Notes under the pieces: generated by a model
What the model was told of the DNA's origin: nothing
Databases searched by the model: none
Seen by the model: the letters and a program-made list of their open reading frames with translations, nothing else
Made by a program: the position numbers and the translations under genes
Part shown: one piece after another, positions 1 through 6,542 of the stretch
How positions within the stretch are numbered: position 1 is the first letter of the stretch
Layout of the letters: each line of letters begins with the position of its first letter
NCBI GenBank assembly: GCA_038222915.1
Contig: JBBRHH010000169.1
Span: forward strand, 1-10,716
Source of the DNA: JBBRHH01 sp038222915
GTDB taxonomy: Bacteria > Planctomycetota > Phycisphaerae > Tepidisphaerales > Tepidisphaeraceae
Direction: 5' to 3'
DNA length: 10,716 bases

Positions 1-511
1 GCAGGTCCGGGGTTGTTTCGCGGGTGAGGACCGGGCGGGTGGAGACGGTGTTCTGCTTGCCAAAGAGGTAGGAGAAGATAAGCAGGCCCAGGAAGCCGGC
101 GGCCAGAATGCCCGCGCTGATGAAGCTGAGACGGATGAGAATTTCCTGGCGGGTGCGGTCGACGTTGAGCGAGACGCCTTCGCTTTTGTCGTCATTGCCG
201 GACTGATGTCTCGACATCGGCATGACCATGGGAGCGGAGGCCGGGGCGACGATGGATTGGACGACGGGCGCGGGAATGTGAATCGGCGCGGAAACGGGGA
301 CGGATACTGGGATGGCGATGTCGGCGACATGCGTCTGGCACGGCATCCCGGCGCGCGGTTTCTTCTCGGCGAGGGATGGGCCGCCCCCGCGCTCGTTGCG
401 CGCAAATAATTTATGCGCCTGGCTTAACCAGCCGGGGCGCGTGCGCTCGGGCAGGGCAGTGGGCTTATAGAGAACTTCGAATAATGCGGCGGGGTGTCTG
501 CGTTTGGCCAT
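1..511 (-). CDS. Proline-rich single-pass membrane protein, C-terminus cut off by window edge
   Basis: The first 170 codons of a gene read leftward off the window; no in-frame stop occurs between the ATG at 511 and base 1. The product begins MAKRRHPAALFEVLYKP, a short basic head. It continues with a low-complexity Pro/Ala/Val stretch (about residues 66-98), a charged linker ending in VSLNVDRTRQEI, and one strongly hydrophobic segment (about 128-150) followed by GKQN. This suggests a cytoplasmic N-terminal region of about 125 residues, one membrane span, and an extracytoplasmic part that is mostly outside the window. The start is supported by AGAAAGG about ten bases upstream. Planctomycetes have comparable proteins with an N-terminal FEVL-type motif, a linker and one span, sometimes ending in a SPOR domain. 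That comparison is from memory and the diagnostic C-terminus is not visible. Function is unknown; cell-envelope anchoring is the most one can infer. Confidence 0.72.
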   Translation of the reverse strand, partial: MAKRRHPAALFEVLYKPTALPERTRPGWLSQAHKLFARNERGGGPSLAEKKPRAGMPCQTHVADIAIPVSVPVSAPIHIPAPVVQSIVAPASAPMVMPMSRHQSGNDDKSEGVSLNVDRTRQEILIRLSFISAGILAAGFLGLLIFSYLFGKQNTVSTRPVLTRETTPDL

Positions 512-570
512 CCTTGACCACCTTTCTGAGCTGCCAGTCGTCCTGACCGGTGTTTTGTGACTCAGAACCT

Positions 571-600
571 TTAAAATAAGGACAGCTTAAAAAGCTGTCC
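571..600 (-). terminator. Intrinsic terminator downstream of the sensor kinase
   Basis: A perfect 9-bp inverted repeat, GGACAGCTT (580-588) and AAGCTGTCC (592-600), with a 3-base loop. On the minus strand it is followed by the T-rich run TTATTTTAAA (580 down to 571). It lies 70 bases past the kinase stop and about 60 bases before the start of the next minus-strand gene, so it probably ends kinase transcription and separates the two units. Confidence 0.8.
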
Positions 601-669
601 CGCGCGATGTTACCCAAATTACGATTGATTCGCAGTTGGGTCAAGCGGATGTTCCAAAATAATGCTGGG

Positions 670-3600
670 CTATTCGTACGGGGTGGCTGATCGGGCACGG
701 CGGCCGGACAGGACTGCGACGGTTCGGACGAGTTCCGCGGCTTCGATTGGTTTGGACAGATGGAACTGGAAGCCGGCGGCGAGGGCGCGGATGCGGTCGT
801 CGGCGTGTGCGAAGGCGGTAACGGCGGCGGCGGGAGTTTGTCCGCCGTTTTCAGCGCCCCGCGCCCGGACGCGGCGCAAGAGGGTATAGCCATCTTCGCC
901 CGGCATGCCGATGTCGCTGATCAGGACGTCGGGGAGCGCCTGGTCCATTGCGTCCATTACGGCCTGGGCTGACCCTACGGCGACGACGCTCGCGCCGTAG
1001 CCCTCCAGGATGGCCTGGAGGAGCATCTGTGCGTCGGGGTCGTCATCGACCACGAGAACCTTTACACCCGCGAGGGAGATGCGCTCGGCTTGCGGCGCTT
1101 GGGTTGCCGGGTCTGGCACGGCTTTGGTTGCGGCCGGGGCGACGATGGGGAGGCGAACGACGAAGCGCGCTCCTTTTCCTTCGCCGGCACTCTGGGCGCG
1201 GACGCTGCCGCCATGCAACTCCACTAGGTGGCGGACGATGGCCAGGCCAAGCCCCAGACCGCCGTGGCGGCGGGTTGTTGAGCTGTCGGCCTGGCGGAAC
1301 CGGTCGAAGACATAGGGCAGGAAGGCCGGGCTGATTCCCTGGCCGGTGTCGGCGACGGCGATGACGGCCTCGCCGTACTGTCGTTCCAACTGCAGATCGA
1401 CGTGTCCGTCCTCGGGGGTGAACTTCACGGCGTTGCTGAGCAGATTCCAGATGACCTGCTGCAGGCGGGTTGGATCACCTTCGACGAGGATGGTGTCGGG
1501 GCTGATCTGCTGGCGGATGTCGATGCGCTTTTGGACGGCCGAGGGGGCGACGACGTCGAGGGCGTCTTTCAGGACGGTTGCGAGCTCGACGGGACGTTTT
1601 TCCATCTCGATCTGGCCGCGGATGATGCGCGAGATGTCGAGCAGATCCTCGATCAACTGGGCCTGCGCTTTGGCATTGCGCTGCACGGCATCGACCGCCT
1701 CGGCGATGGTCTCGTTGTCAAGAGATCCCTGCTGCAGGAGCTGGCTCCAGCCGAGAATGGCGTTGAGGGGCGTGCGCAGTTCGTGCGATACGATGGCGAG
1801 AAACTCGTCCTTGATGCGGTTGGCGTCCTGGGCTTCGCCGTAGAGGCGCGCGTTGTCGACCGCGACTGACGCGCGGCGCGCCAGTTCTTCGGCGAGCACC
1901 AGATCGTCGTCGGTATAGCGATGGCCGGATTCGGCGGAGACCAGGGTGATTGCGCCAAATGTGCGGCCGCGCGCCGACAAGGGCACGATGATCGCTGACT
2001 TGAGGCCCAGATCGCGGAGCAGCTTCAAATGCTGGCCATCCCGGGCGATGGTTTCGAGCATTGTGTCGGGGATATTCGGGTAGTACTCGGCGCGGCCGGT
2101 GCGAATGACCTGTGGCGGGCCGGTCCTGGCGTTGATGTCGGTGGGATAGCGCTTTGCCAGCTCGCGGGCCAACTGCATTTTATTGGGTTCGACGTGGGCA
2201 ATGCTGATCCGCAGCAGGGAGCCATTATCGGCGAGCAGGTCGACCGAGCACCAGTCGGCAATTCCGGGAACGGCGCTTTGGGCGAGGTTTTTCAACGTCT
2301 GTTCGTAGTTGAGCGAGGCGGCGAGGACGGCGCTGGCGTCCGACAGGAAACGCAGTGCATCTTCGGCCCGCTTGCGGAGGGTGATGTCGGAGCAGGTTCC
2401 GACCCACTCTTTGAGCCGCCCGTCGCGTTCCAAGACGGGCACGCACCGGGCGAGAATGTGACGCCAGGTGCCGTCGGCGGCGCGGACGCGGAATTCCTGC
2501 TTGTGGCCGCTCGCGTTTGCCAGGGACTGTGCCCATACCTCTGACACGCGCGGCCGGTCTTCGGGATGCACGACGCTCATCCATCCATTGTTCTTTAGCT
2601 CATCGACGGTCTGGCCTGTGAAAGCGCGCCAGGACGGGAGATCCTCGACCACGTTTCCGCCGGCGTCGGTGGTCCAGACGATTTGCGCGGTGGCGAGAAC
2701 GAGGGAACGGTAGCGCTCTTCGCTTTGCCGAAGGGCCTCTTGTGAGCGAAGCAGTTCTGTGGCAGCGCGCTCGGCCGCGAAGCGGGCGCGGCCCTGTGCG
2801 CCGGTGACCAGGAAGAGAGCGATCGCGAAGACTGCGCCGATGATGAAGATGTAGGGGATCAGCCAGTTGCTGGAGCGATTCTGAAACTCGGGGCGGGTGT
2901 TGAATACCAGCGTCCAGATCATGCCGGCGATTTTGATCTGTTCGGTTCTGGTGTGGCGTGAAAAGCTGCGATCGACCGGCGGCCGATCCAGGGAGGAATC
3001 GTAGAGCAACTGCCCGGGGGTCTGGTTGGTGCCGTCGTACAACTGGAAATCGACGGAGCGCTCGCGTCCGGCGGTTAAGACGCCGCGGAGGAGGTCGTCG
3101 GCGCGAAAGGGGCTGTAGACGAAGCCTTTGAGCGCGAGGCGGCGCTGCGCGACGGTTGTGTGCGGCATTTTGAGCGCGTAGACCGGGACGTAAATGAGGA
3201 AGCCCGGCTGCTTGGTGGCGTCGATTTCCTGAATGAGGGTGACTTTGCGGGTGGCGGCGGCCTGGCCGGTGTCGCGGGCGCGGCTCATCGCTTCGGCGCG
3301 GTCAGGCTGGGAGAACATGTCGTAGCCGAGGGCGGCGCTATTGCGGCGATCGAGGGGCTCGAGCTCAATGATGGGAAAATATTCGGGACGTTCGCCGGCC
3401 GGGCGGATTTGGAAGGCACTGAGCGCGGCCCAGTCTCTGTAGGCGAAGGGTTCGATGAGAAAGTCGGCAGCGCCGGTTGCGCGGACGCGGGCGATCAGGT
3501 TTTGCTGCTGGCCGGGCAGGACGCGTTCGGCGAATCCGATGCCGCGGCTTCCCGGATATCTCTGCTGGAGGTTTAGTTGCTGCTGATAGGCTCGAAATTC

Positions 3601-3858
3601 GGCGTGGGTGACTTCGCCGCGCGCGGAATAGAGGCCGACGGTGCCGCGCAGGGTATCGACGTACATTTCGAGCCGGTCCTGGATGTCTTCCTTTGTGCCG
3701 GAAACGTCGTTGGCAAAGCGCATGCGGTCGCTGGCGGCGGCGCTGTAGCGGACGTAGCTTGCGCCGACAATGGTGAACAAGACCACGACGAGAAGCGCAA
3801 ACCATGGGATCCAGTTGCGGCGCGGCGGGTCGGGGGTTGGAGTCAATGGCGGTCGCAT
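670..3858 (-). CDS. Membrane-bound hybrid sensor histidine kinase (CHASE-PAS-GAF-HisKA-HATPase-REC)
   Basis: A 1062-residue inner-membrane signalling protein, numbered from the ATG at 3858. TM1 (about 16-36) and TM2 (about 332-354) flank an extracytoplasmic CHASE-type sensor (about 51-300, with the core YPGSRGIGFAERV). After TM2 come a short coiled coil, a PAS domain (about 378-498, FTGQTVDEL and HPEDR), a GAF domain (about 503-671), and HisKA with the phospho-accepting His692 in SHELRTPLNA. The HATPase domain (about 794-904) shows N805 and N809 of the N box, DTGQG at 837-841 and GGLGLGLAI at 866-874. A C-terminal receiver follows, with acidic pocket Asp938-940, phospho-acceptor Asp982 in SDIGMPGEDG, Thr1014 and Lys1036. 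All residues for autophosphorylation and internal phosphotransfer are present. The CHASE ligand cannot be predicted. No separate response regulator or Hpt gene lies nearby, so the partner is elsewhere. The frame extends to a TTG at 3885; neither start has a good ribosome-binding site and ATG is preferred. Confidence 0.95.
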   Translation of the reverse strand: MRPPLTPTPDPPRRNWIPWFALLVVVLFTIVGASYVRYSAAASDRMRFANDVSGTKEDIQDRLEMYVDTLRGTVGLYSARGEVTHAEFRAYQQQLNLQQRYPGSRGIGFAERVLPGQQQNLIARVRATGAADFLIEPFAYRDWAALSAFQIRPAGERPEYFPIIELEPLDRRNSAALGYDMFSQPDRAEAMSRARDTGQAAATRKVTLIQEIDATKQPGFLIYVPVYALKMPHTTVAQRRLALKGFVYSPFRADDLLRGVLTAGRERSVDFQLYDGTNQTPGQLLYDSSLDRPPVDRSFSRHTRTEQIKIAGMIWTLVFNTRPEFQNRSSNWLIPYIFIIGAVFAIALFLVTGAQGRARFAAERAATELLRSQEALRQSEERYRSLVLATAQIVWTTDAGGNVVEDLPSWRAFTGQTVDELKNNGWMSVVHPEDRPRVSEVWAQSLANASGHKQEFRVRAADGTWRHILARCVPVLERDGRLKEWVGTCSDITLRKRAEDALRFLSDASAVLAASLNYEQTLKNLAQSAVPGIADWCSVDLLADNGSLLRISIAHVEPNKMQLARELAKRYPTDINARTGPPQVIRTGRAEYYPNIPDTMLETIARDGQHLKLLRDLGLKSAIIVPLSARGRTFGAITLVSAESGHRYTDDDLVLAEELARRASVAVDNARLYGEAQDANRIKDEFLAIVSHELRTPLNAILGWSQLLQQGSLDNETIAEAVDAVQRNAKAQAQLIEDLLDISRIIRGQIEMEKRPVELATVLKDALDVVAPSAVQKRIDIRQQISPDTILVEGDPTRLQQVIWNLLSNAVKFTPEDGHVDLQLERQYGEAVIAVADTGQGISPAFLPYVFDRFRQADSSTTRRHGGLGLGLAIVRHLVELHGGSVRAQSAGEGKGARFVVRLPIVAPAATKAVPDPATQAPQAERISLAGVKVLVVDDDPDAQMLLQAILEGYGASVVAVGSAQAVMDAMDQALPDVLISDIGMPGEDGYTLLRRVRARGAENGGQTPAAAVTAFAHADDRIRALAAGFQFHLSKPIEAAELVRTVAVLSGRRARSATPYE

Positions 3859-3953
3859 ACGATAGAATGATTGTACCCAATACAACGCAAGGTACTCTGT
3901 CGTTCTATAAAGTGGTGATCCTCACGTTCAGAATGGTACTGCTGGAGAAATGA
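3859..3953. promoter_or_regulatory. Divergent intergenic region between kinase and beta-propeller gene
   Basis: These 95 bases must hold the promoters of both flanking genes. On the plus strand GGAGA at 3944-3948 sits five bases before the ATG at 3954. A TATAAA at 3906-3911 could be a plus-strand -10 box, but no matching -35 is seen. On the minus strand TACAAT (3872-3877) lies just before the kinase ATG, which would give a very short leader. GGTACT occurs twice in direct orientation (3891-3896 and 3935-3940, 44 bases apart) and might be a regulator site. The individual elements are weak; only the divergent arrangement is firm. Confidence 0.4.
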
Positions 3954-5219
3954 ATGTCTCTGAGAATTTTCCCAACGCGGAATTCGGTTGTCTGCACTTT
4001 CGCGGCGGTTGCAATGACCGCGCTTGCGTCTTCATCAACATTTGGCCAGGAATGGACGCGATTTCGCGGGCCGGATGGGTCGGGGGTTTCTGACGCTGCG
4101 GGGCTGCCGACGAAGTGGTCGGACGCCGACTATAACTGGAAGATTAATCTGCCAGGGACAGGGCATTCTTCGCCGGTGCTGTGGGGCGATCACATTTTCG
4201 TGACGACGGCGGACAAGGACGCAGCGAAACGGTCGATTCTTTGCATCAAGGCGGCGGACGGGTCGGTGATTTGGAAACATGATTACGATCTGAAGGCGTT
4301 TCATATCAATGGGGACAACAGCTTTGCTTCCTCCAGCCCCGCTGTCGATAAAGATTATGTCTACGTCGCTTCAACCGCGCCGGAACAATCCACGCTCTCC
4401 GCGCTGAGCCATGATGGGAAGGAAGTTTGGAGTGTTGATCTGGGTTCTTTTGTGAGCCAGCATGGCGCGGCGCCTTCGCCGATTGTTTTTCACGATACGG
4501 TTTTTCTTGCCTTTGATCAGGAAGGGCCGGGGAGTTACGTGATTGCGGTTGATCGGAACACGGGCAAGCAGCGGTGGAAGATTGACCGCAAGACGGCGTA
4601 TGCCGCGTCGGCGACGCCCTGTATCTACGAGCCGAAGGGTAAGCCGCCGCAGGTTGTGTTCAGCAGCCGGGGCGAAGGGTTGACGGGATACGATGTCGAG
4701 ACCGGCAAACTGCTCTGGCAGGCGAATGATGTTTATACGGTTCGCGTGAATGCTTCACCGATTGTGGCTGGTGATTTGATCCTTGGCACTTGTGGAGAGG
4801 GCAGCAGCGGCAAGATGCTGGTTGCGATTCGGCCGGGGGCGGATGGGGAGAAGCCCAAGGTCGTGTGGAAGACGACGCAGAACGTTCCGAATGTTCCCAC
4901 GGGCCTTGTGAAGGGGAACCTGCTGTTCCTGTGGCACGACACCGGCGCGATCACGTGCCTGCGCGCTGACACCGGCGAGCAGGTCTGGCACGACAAAGTG
5001 CCGACCACCTTTTACGCTTCGCCGGTTTGTGCCGGCGGCAACCTCTACTGCATTTCGCGGAAGGGCGATGTTTTTGTCGTTGCGGCTACGGAGAAGTTTC
5101 AGTTGATTTCACAGGAGTCGTTGAACGAGGGGTCGCATGCTACGGCGGCGATTGCGGATGGGCGGATTTACTTCCGGACTTTCAGCCATCTTTATTCGCT
5201 GGGTGGGAAGAAGTCCTAA
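3954..5219 (+). CDS. Secreted PQQ-like beta-propeller repeat protein
   Basis: A 421-residue exported protein. An N-terminal signal peptide (hydrophobic about 11-28, probable cleavage near STFG|QEW at 31/32) is followed by WTRFRGPDGSGVSD, the opening typical of this secreted family in planctomycetes and their relatives. Propeller blades appear as repeated D/T-G-x-x-x-W strands: DGSVIW (102-107), DGKEVW (154-159), NTGKQRW (202-208), ETGKLLW (249-255) and DTGEQVW (339-345), alternating with SSPV, SSPA, APSPI, ASPI and ASPV turns. These repeats resemble BamB and the quinoprotein dehydrogenases. The protein is shorter than a full alcohol or glucose dehydrogenase (usually 550-800 residues), and no PQQ-ligand set or adjacent-cysteine pair was recognised. 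A structural or binding role in the periplasm is therefore more likely than quinone-dependent oxidation. The ATG has GGAGA five bases upstream. The gene is alone on its strand, divergent from the kinase and convergent with the antitoxin. Confidence 0.9.
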   Translation: MSLRIFPTRNSVVCTFAAVAMTALASSSTFGQEWTRFRGPDGSGVSDAAGLPTKWSDADYNWKINLPGTGHSSPVLWGDHIFVTTADKDAAKRSILCIKAADGSVIWKHDYDLKAFHINGDNSFASSSPAVDKDYVYVASTAPEQSTLSALSHDGKEVWSVDLGSFVSQHGAAPSPIVFHDTVFLAFDQEGPGSYVIAVDRNTGKQRWKIDRKTAYAASATPCIYEPKGKPPQVVFSSRGEGLTGYDVETGKLLWQANDVYTVRVNASPIVAGDLILGTCGEGSSGKMLVAIRPGADGEKPKVVWKTTQNVPNVPTGLVKGNLLFLWHDTGAITCLRADTGEQVWHDKVPTTFYASPVCAGGNLYCISRKGDVFVVAATEKFQLISQESLNEGSHATAAIADGRIYFRTFSHLYSLGGKKS

Positions 5220-5235
5220 GCGCCTACGCCGACAG

Positions 5236-5248
5236 TGGACGAAGTCCA
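5236..5248. terminator. Possible weak hairpin between convergent genes
   Basis: TGGAC-GAA-GTCCA forms a 5-bp stem with a 3-base loop in the 53-base gap between the convergent propeller and antitoxin genes. No T-run follows on either strand. It may help end transcription, but the stem is short enough to arise by chance. Confidence 0.2.
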
Positions 5249-5272
5249 ATTGCTCGCACAATTTGGGGTGGG

Positions 5273-5662
5273 TTATAGGTGCGACCCTGAACGCAAACCC
5301 TCAACCACCTGCCATACCAAGTCGATTTGGCCGCGTTCTACGGCTTCAACCGGCTTGAGATCCGCGAGCATTTCGTTGGGCTCATCGAGCCAACGCCCGA
5401 CATGGCTGGATTCCATCGCCTCGCCCAATGCACCGCAGAGGCGACTGACCTGCATTAAATTTCGCCGAAGTTGCGCGGGCGCGACTGAGCCCGATTCCAA
5501 ACCGGAGACCGTGCGCAACGACACATCCAGCAGTCGGGCCATAAGCCCCTGGGATAGTGCGTAGGAACGCCGCAAATCGCCGACTGCCACGCTGGTCGGC
5601 TGACTGGAAGCCGGCCTTCGTGCTTTCGGATGAACGCGAGAACGCTTTACCGCCGTTGCCAT
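5273..5662 (-). CDS. Xre-family antitoxin with DUF2384 (MbcA/ParS/Xre toxin-binding) domain
   Basis: A 129-residue protein, read here as the antitoxin of a RES-Xre pair. A basic N-terminal tail (1-22) leads into a helix-turn-helix (about 24-62: VGDLRRSYALSQGLMARLLDV then SLRTVSGLESG). Residues 84-126 carry the DUF2384 toxin-binding signature, seen as VGRWLDEPNEML, then KPVEAVERG and DLVWQVVEGL. In this family the C-terminal domain binds and blocks the toxin, while the helix-turn-helix represses the operon promoter. The ATG at 5662 is chosen because AAGAGGT stands just upstream; an upstream in-frame ATG at 5710 would add 16 unlikely residues and place the operator inside the gene. The gene lies 101 bases downstream of the toxin on the same strand and has its own probable promoter in that gap. 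Family assignment is firm; neutralising activity is inferred from family and neighbour. Confidence 0.88.
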   Translation of the reverse strand: MATAVKRSRVHPKARRPASSQPTSVAVGDLRRSYALSQGLMARLLDVSLRTVSGLESGSVAPAQLRRNLMQVSRLCGALGEAMESSHVGRWLDEPNEMLADLKPVEAVERGQIDLVWQVVEGLRSGSHL

Positions 5663-5692
5663 GACTGTTACCTCTTGAATCATCCTTGAATG

Positions 5693-5704
5693 TATTGCGC
5701 AATA
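5693..5704. promoter_or_regulatory. Palindromic operator candidate 1 (leader of antitoxin gene)
   Basis: TATTGCGCAATA is a perfect 12-bp palindrome. It would fall at or just after the transcription start of the antitoxin promoter and shares the TTGCG half-site with the palindrome at 5720-5735. A likely binding site for the Xre antitoxin dimer, by analogy with autoregulated Xre operons; not proven. Confidence 0.5.
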
Positions 5705-5712
5705 AGTCAAGC

Positions 5713-5741
5713 ATTATAACACGCAAATATGCGTGCAAAAG
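5713..5741 (-). promoter_or_regulatory. Antitoxin promoter with operator palindrome in its spacer
   Basis: On the minus strand a perfect TATAAT (-10) occupies 5718-5713. Seventeen bases upstream the -35 position (5741-5736) reads CTTTTG, a poor match; TTGCAC at 5738-5733 is an alternative with a short spacer. The spacer contains an inverted repeat, CACGCA (5720-5725) and TGCGTG (5730-5735), separated by AATA. A repressor bound there would exclude RNA polymerase. This gives the antitoxin a transcript independent of the toxin gene upstream. Confidence 0.55.
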
Positions 5742-5763
5742 TCATATCGACAATTGGACGTTG

Positions 5764-6369
5764 TCACTTTGCAAATCGTCGGAGCACCTTTACTGCGCTA
5801 GGCGGTTGAACGTGATCAGGCAGGACAATCACATTGACACCCCGATCTGCAGCATGGGCCGACGCAGCCAGAAACGCCTCGATGCGGCAGACGTGAGCGG
5901 CCCGCCCAATCGCTTGAGTCAACGATTCCTCGCCATGGGCTCTCGACAACCACCATTTTTCGGATCGAAGCTGATGGAGCGTCAGCCCCATATCGGCGAG
6001 CGTCACGGCATCGGACAGGTCCAGACAACGCTTTACGTCGACCGAGACAGCCTTGAACACCAGCGGCATCGCCCGCTCCAAAGGAAGGTTGGCGCGACGC
6101 TGATAGGCCAACGACTCGATCATCGCCAATTCGGGCGATGTGCTGCCGTAAATGGCACGAAAGCTGCCGGAGGCGTTAAATCGAGCACCCGACTTCATGC
6201 TCCCGATCCCCGTGAGCAGCTCCCGACCGGCTGCCCATTTCGGGGGCGCGGAGCGAAAGAGGATGCCTGTCCATGGCCGAGCGCGACCGGCCACGAATTT
6301 CATCGCTTTCAGCAGGCGCGAGAATTCGAGATGTTCCTTTACCAGCACAGGTCCGTCCGTCCTTGCCAC
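5764..6369 (-). CDS. RES-domain toxin (probable NAD+-degrading) of a RES-Xre toxin-antitoxin pair
   Basis: A 201-residue protein with the RES fold signature: LFR with Arg39, GARFN (61-65), YGSTSPELAMIESLA (74-88) with Glu85, LTQAIGRAA (150-158), Ser170 in AASA, and the closing strand GVNVIVLPDHV (177-187). Arg39, Glu85 and Ser170 are the best candidates for the three conserved polar residues that name the family; this mapping is by eye. Studied RES toxins deplete cellular NAD+, causing growth arrest, and are held inactive by a DUF2384 antitoxin, which is the next gene here. About 37 residues precede the RES core, longer than I would expect. The GTG at 6369 is used because an in-frame TGA at 6412 closes the frame upstream; an ATG at 6303 would give 179 residues and keep the whole core. 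Neither start has a clear ribosome-binding site. In described systems the antitoxin is usually first, so this order is reversed. Confidence 0.83.
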   Translation of the reverse strand: MARTDGPVLVKEHLEFSRLLKAMKFVAGRARPWTGILFRSAPPKWAAGRELLTGIGSMKSGARFNASGSFRAIYGSTSPELAMIESLAYQRRANLPLERAMPLVFKAVSVDVKRCLDLSDAVTLADMGLTLHQLRSEKWWLSRAHGEESLTQAIGRAAHVCRIEAFLAASAHAADRGVNVIVLPDHVQPPSAVKVLRRFAK

Positions 6370-6500
6370 GCGAAAGTTCAGGTCGAACCCTCCGCGCTCA
6401 GGCCACGAAATTCACGTATCACAAATTGGTCGCAGAGTGCCGCGTAATGTCGCCAGCATATCTCCTTTGAGTTGGCCATCATCGAGCTGATCTTGTACCG

Positions 6501-6522
6501 GCTGGCCCCGCGATGGGCCAGC
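6501..6522. terminator. GC-rich hairpin downstream of dinB
   Basis: GCTGGCCC (6501-6508) and GGGCCAGC (6515-6522) form a perfect 8-bp stem with a 6-base loop, starting about 20 bases past the dinB stop on the minus strand. A competing pairing, CGGCTGGC (6499-6506) with GCCAGCCG (6531-6538), overlaps it. There is no T-run, so it is at best a weak or factor-assisted terminator between dinB and the toxin gene. Confidence 0.35.
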
Positions 6523-6542
6523 ACTGATGCGCCAGCCGCACC

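Noticed and set aside
612..641. Inverted repeat ACCCAA/TTGGGT after the kinase stop
   Set aside because: Six-base arms with an 18-base loop and no T-run; the perfect hairpin at 580-600 explains termination better.
465..893. A 142-codon minus-strand frame spanning the kinase end and the terminator
   Set aside because: It runs through the receiver domain in another frame and across the terminator hairpin; the real frames here are the kinase and the truncated membrane protein.
2029..2544. Plus-strand frame of 171 codons inside the kinase region (with several similar ones nearby)
   Set aside because: The opposite strand encodes continuous GAF and PAS domains here; these are shadow frames.
3954..5219. 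Reading the propeller protein as a PQQ-dependent dehydrogenase or as BamB itself
   Set aside because: It is too short for the dehydrogenases and lacks a visible cofactor-ligand set. No BamB lipobox cysteine or Bam context is present, so only the fold is claimed.
5663..5710. Upstream in-frame ATG at 5710 for the antitoxin
   Set aside because: It would add MTYCAIHSRMIQEVTV, translate through the TATTGCGCAATA palindrome, and leave the good ribosome-binding site at 5670-5676 unused.
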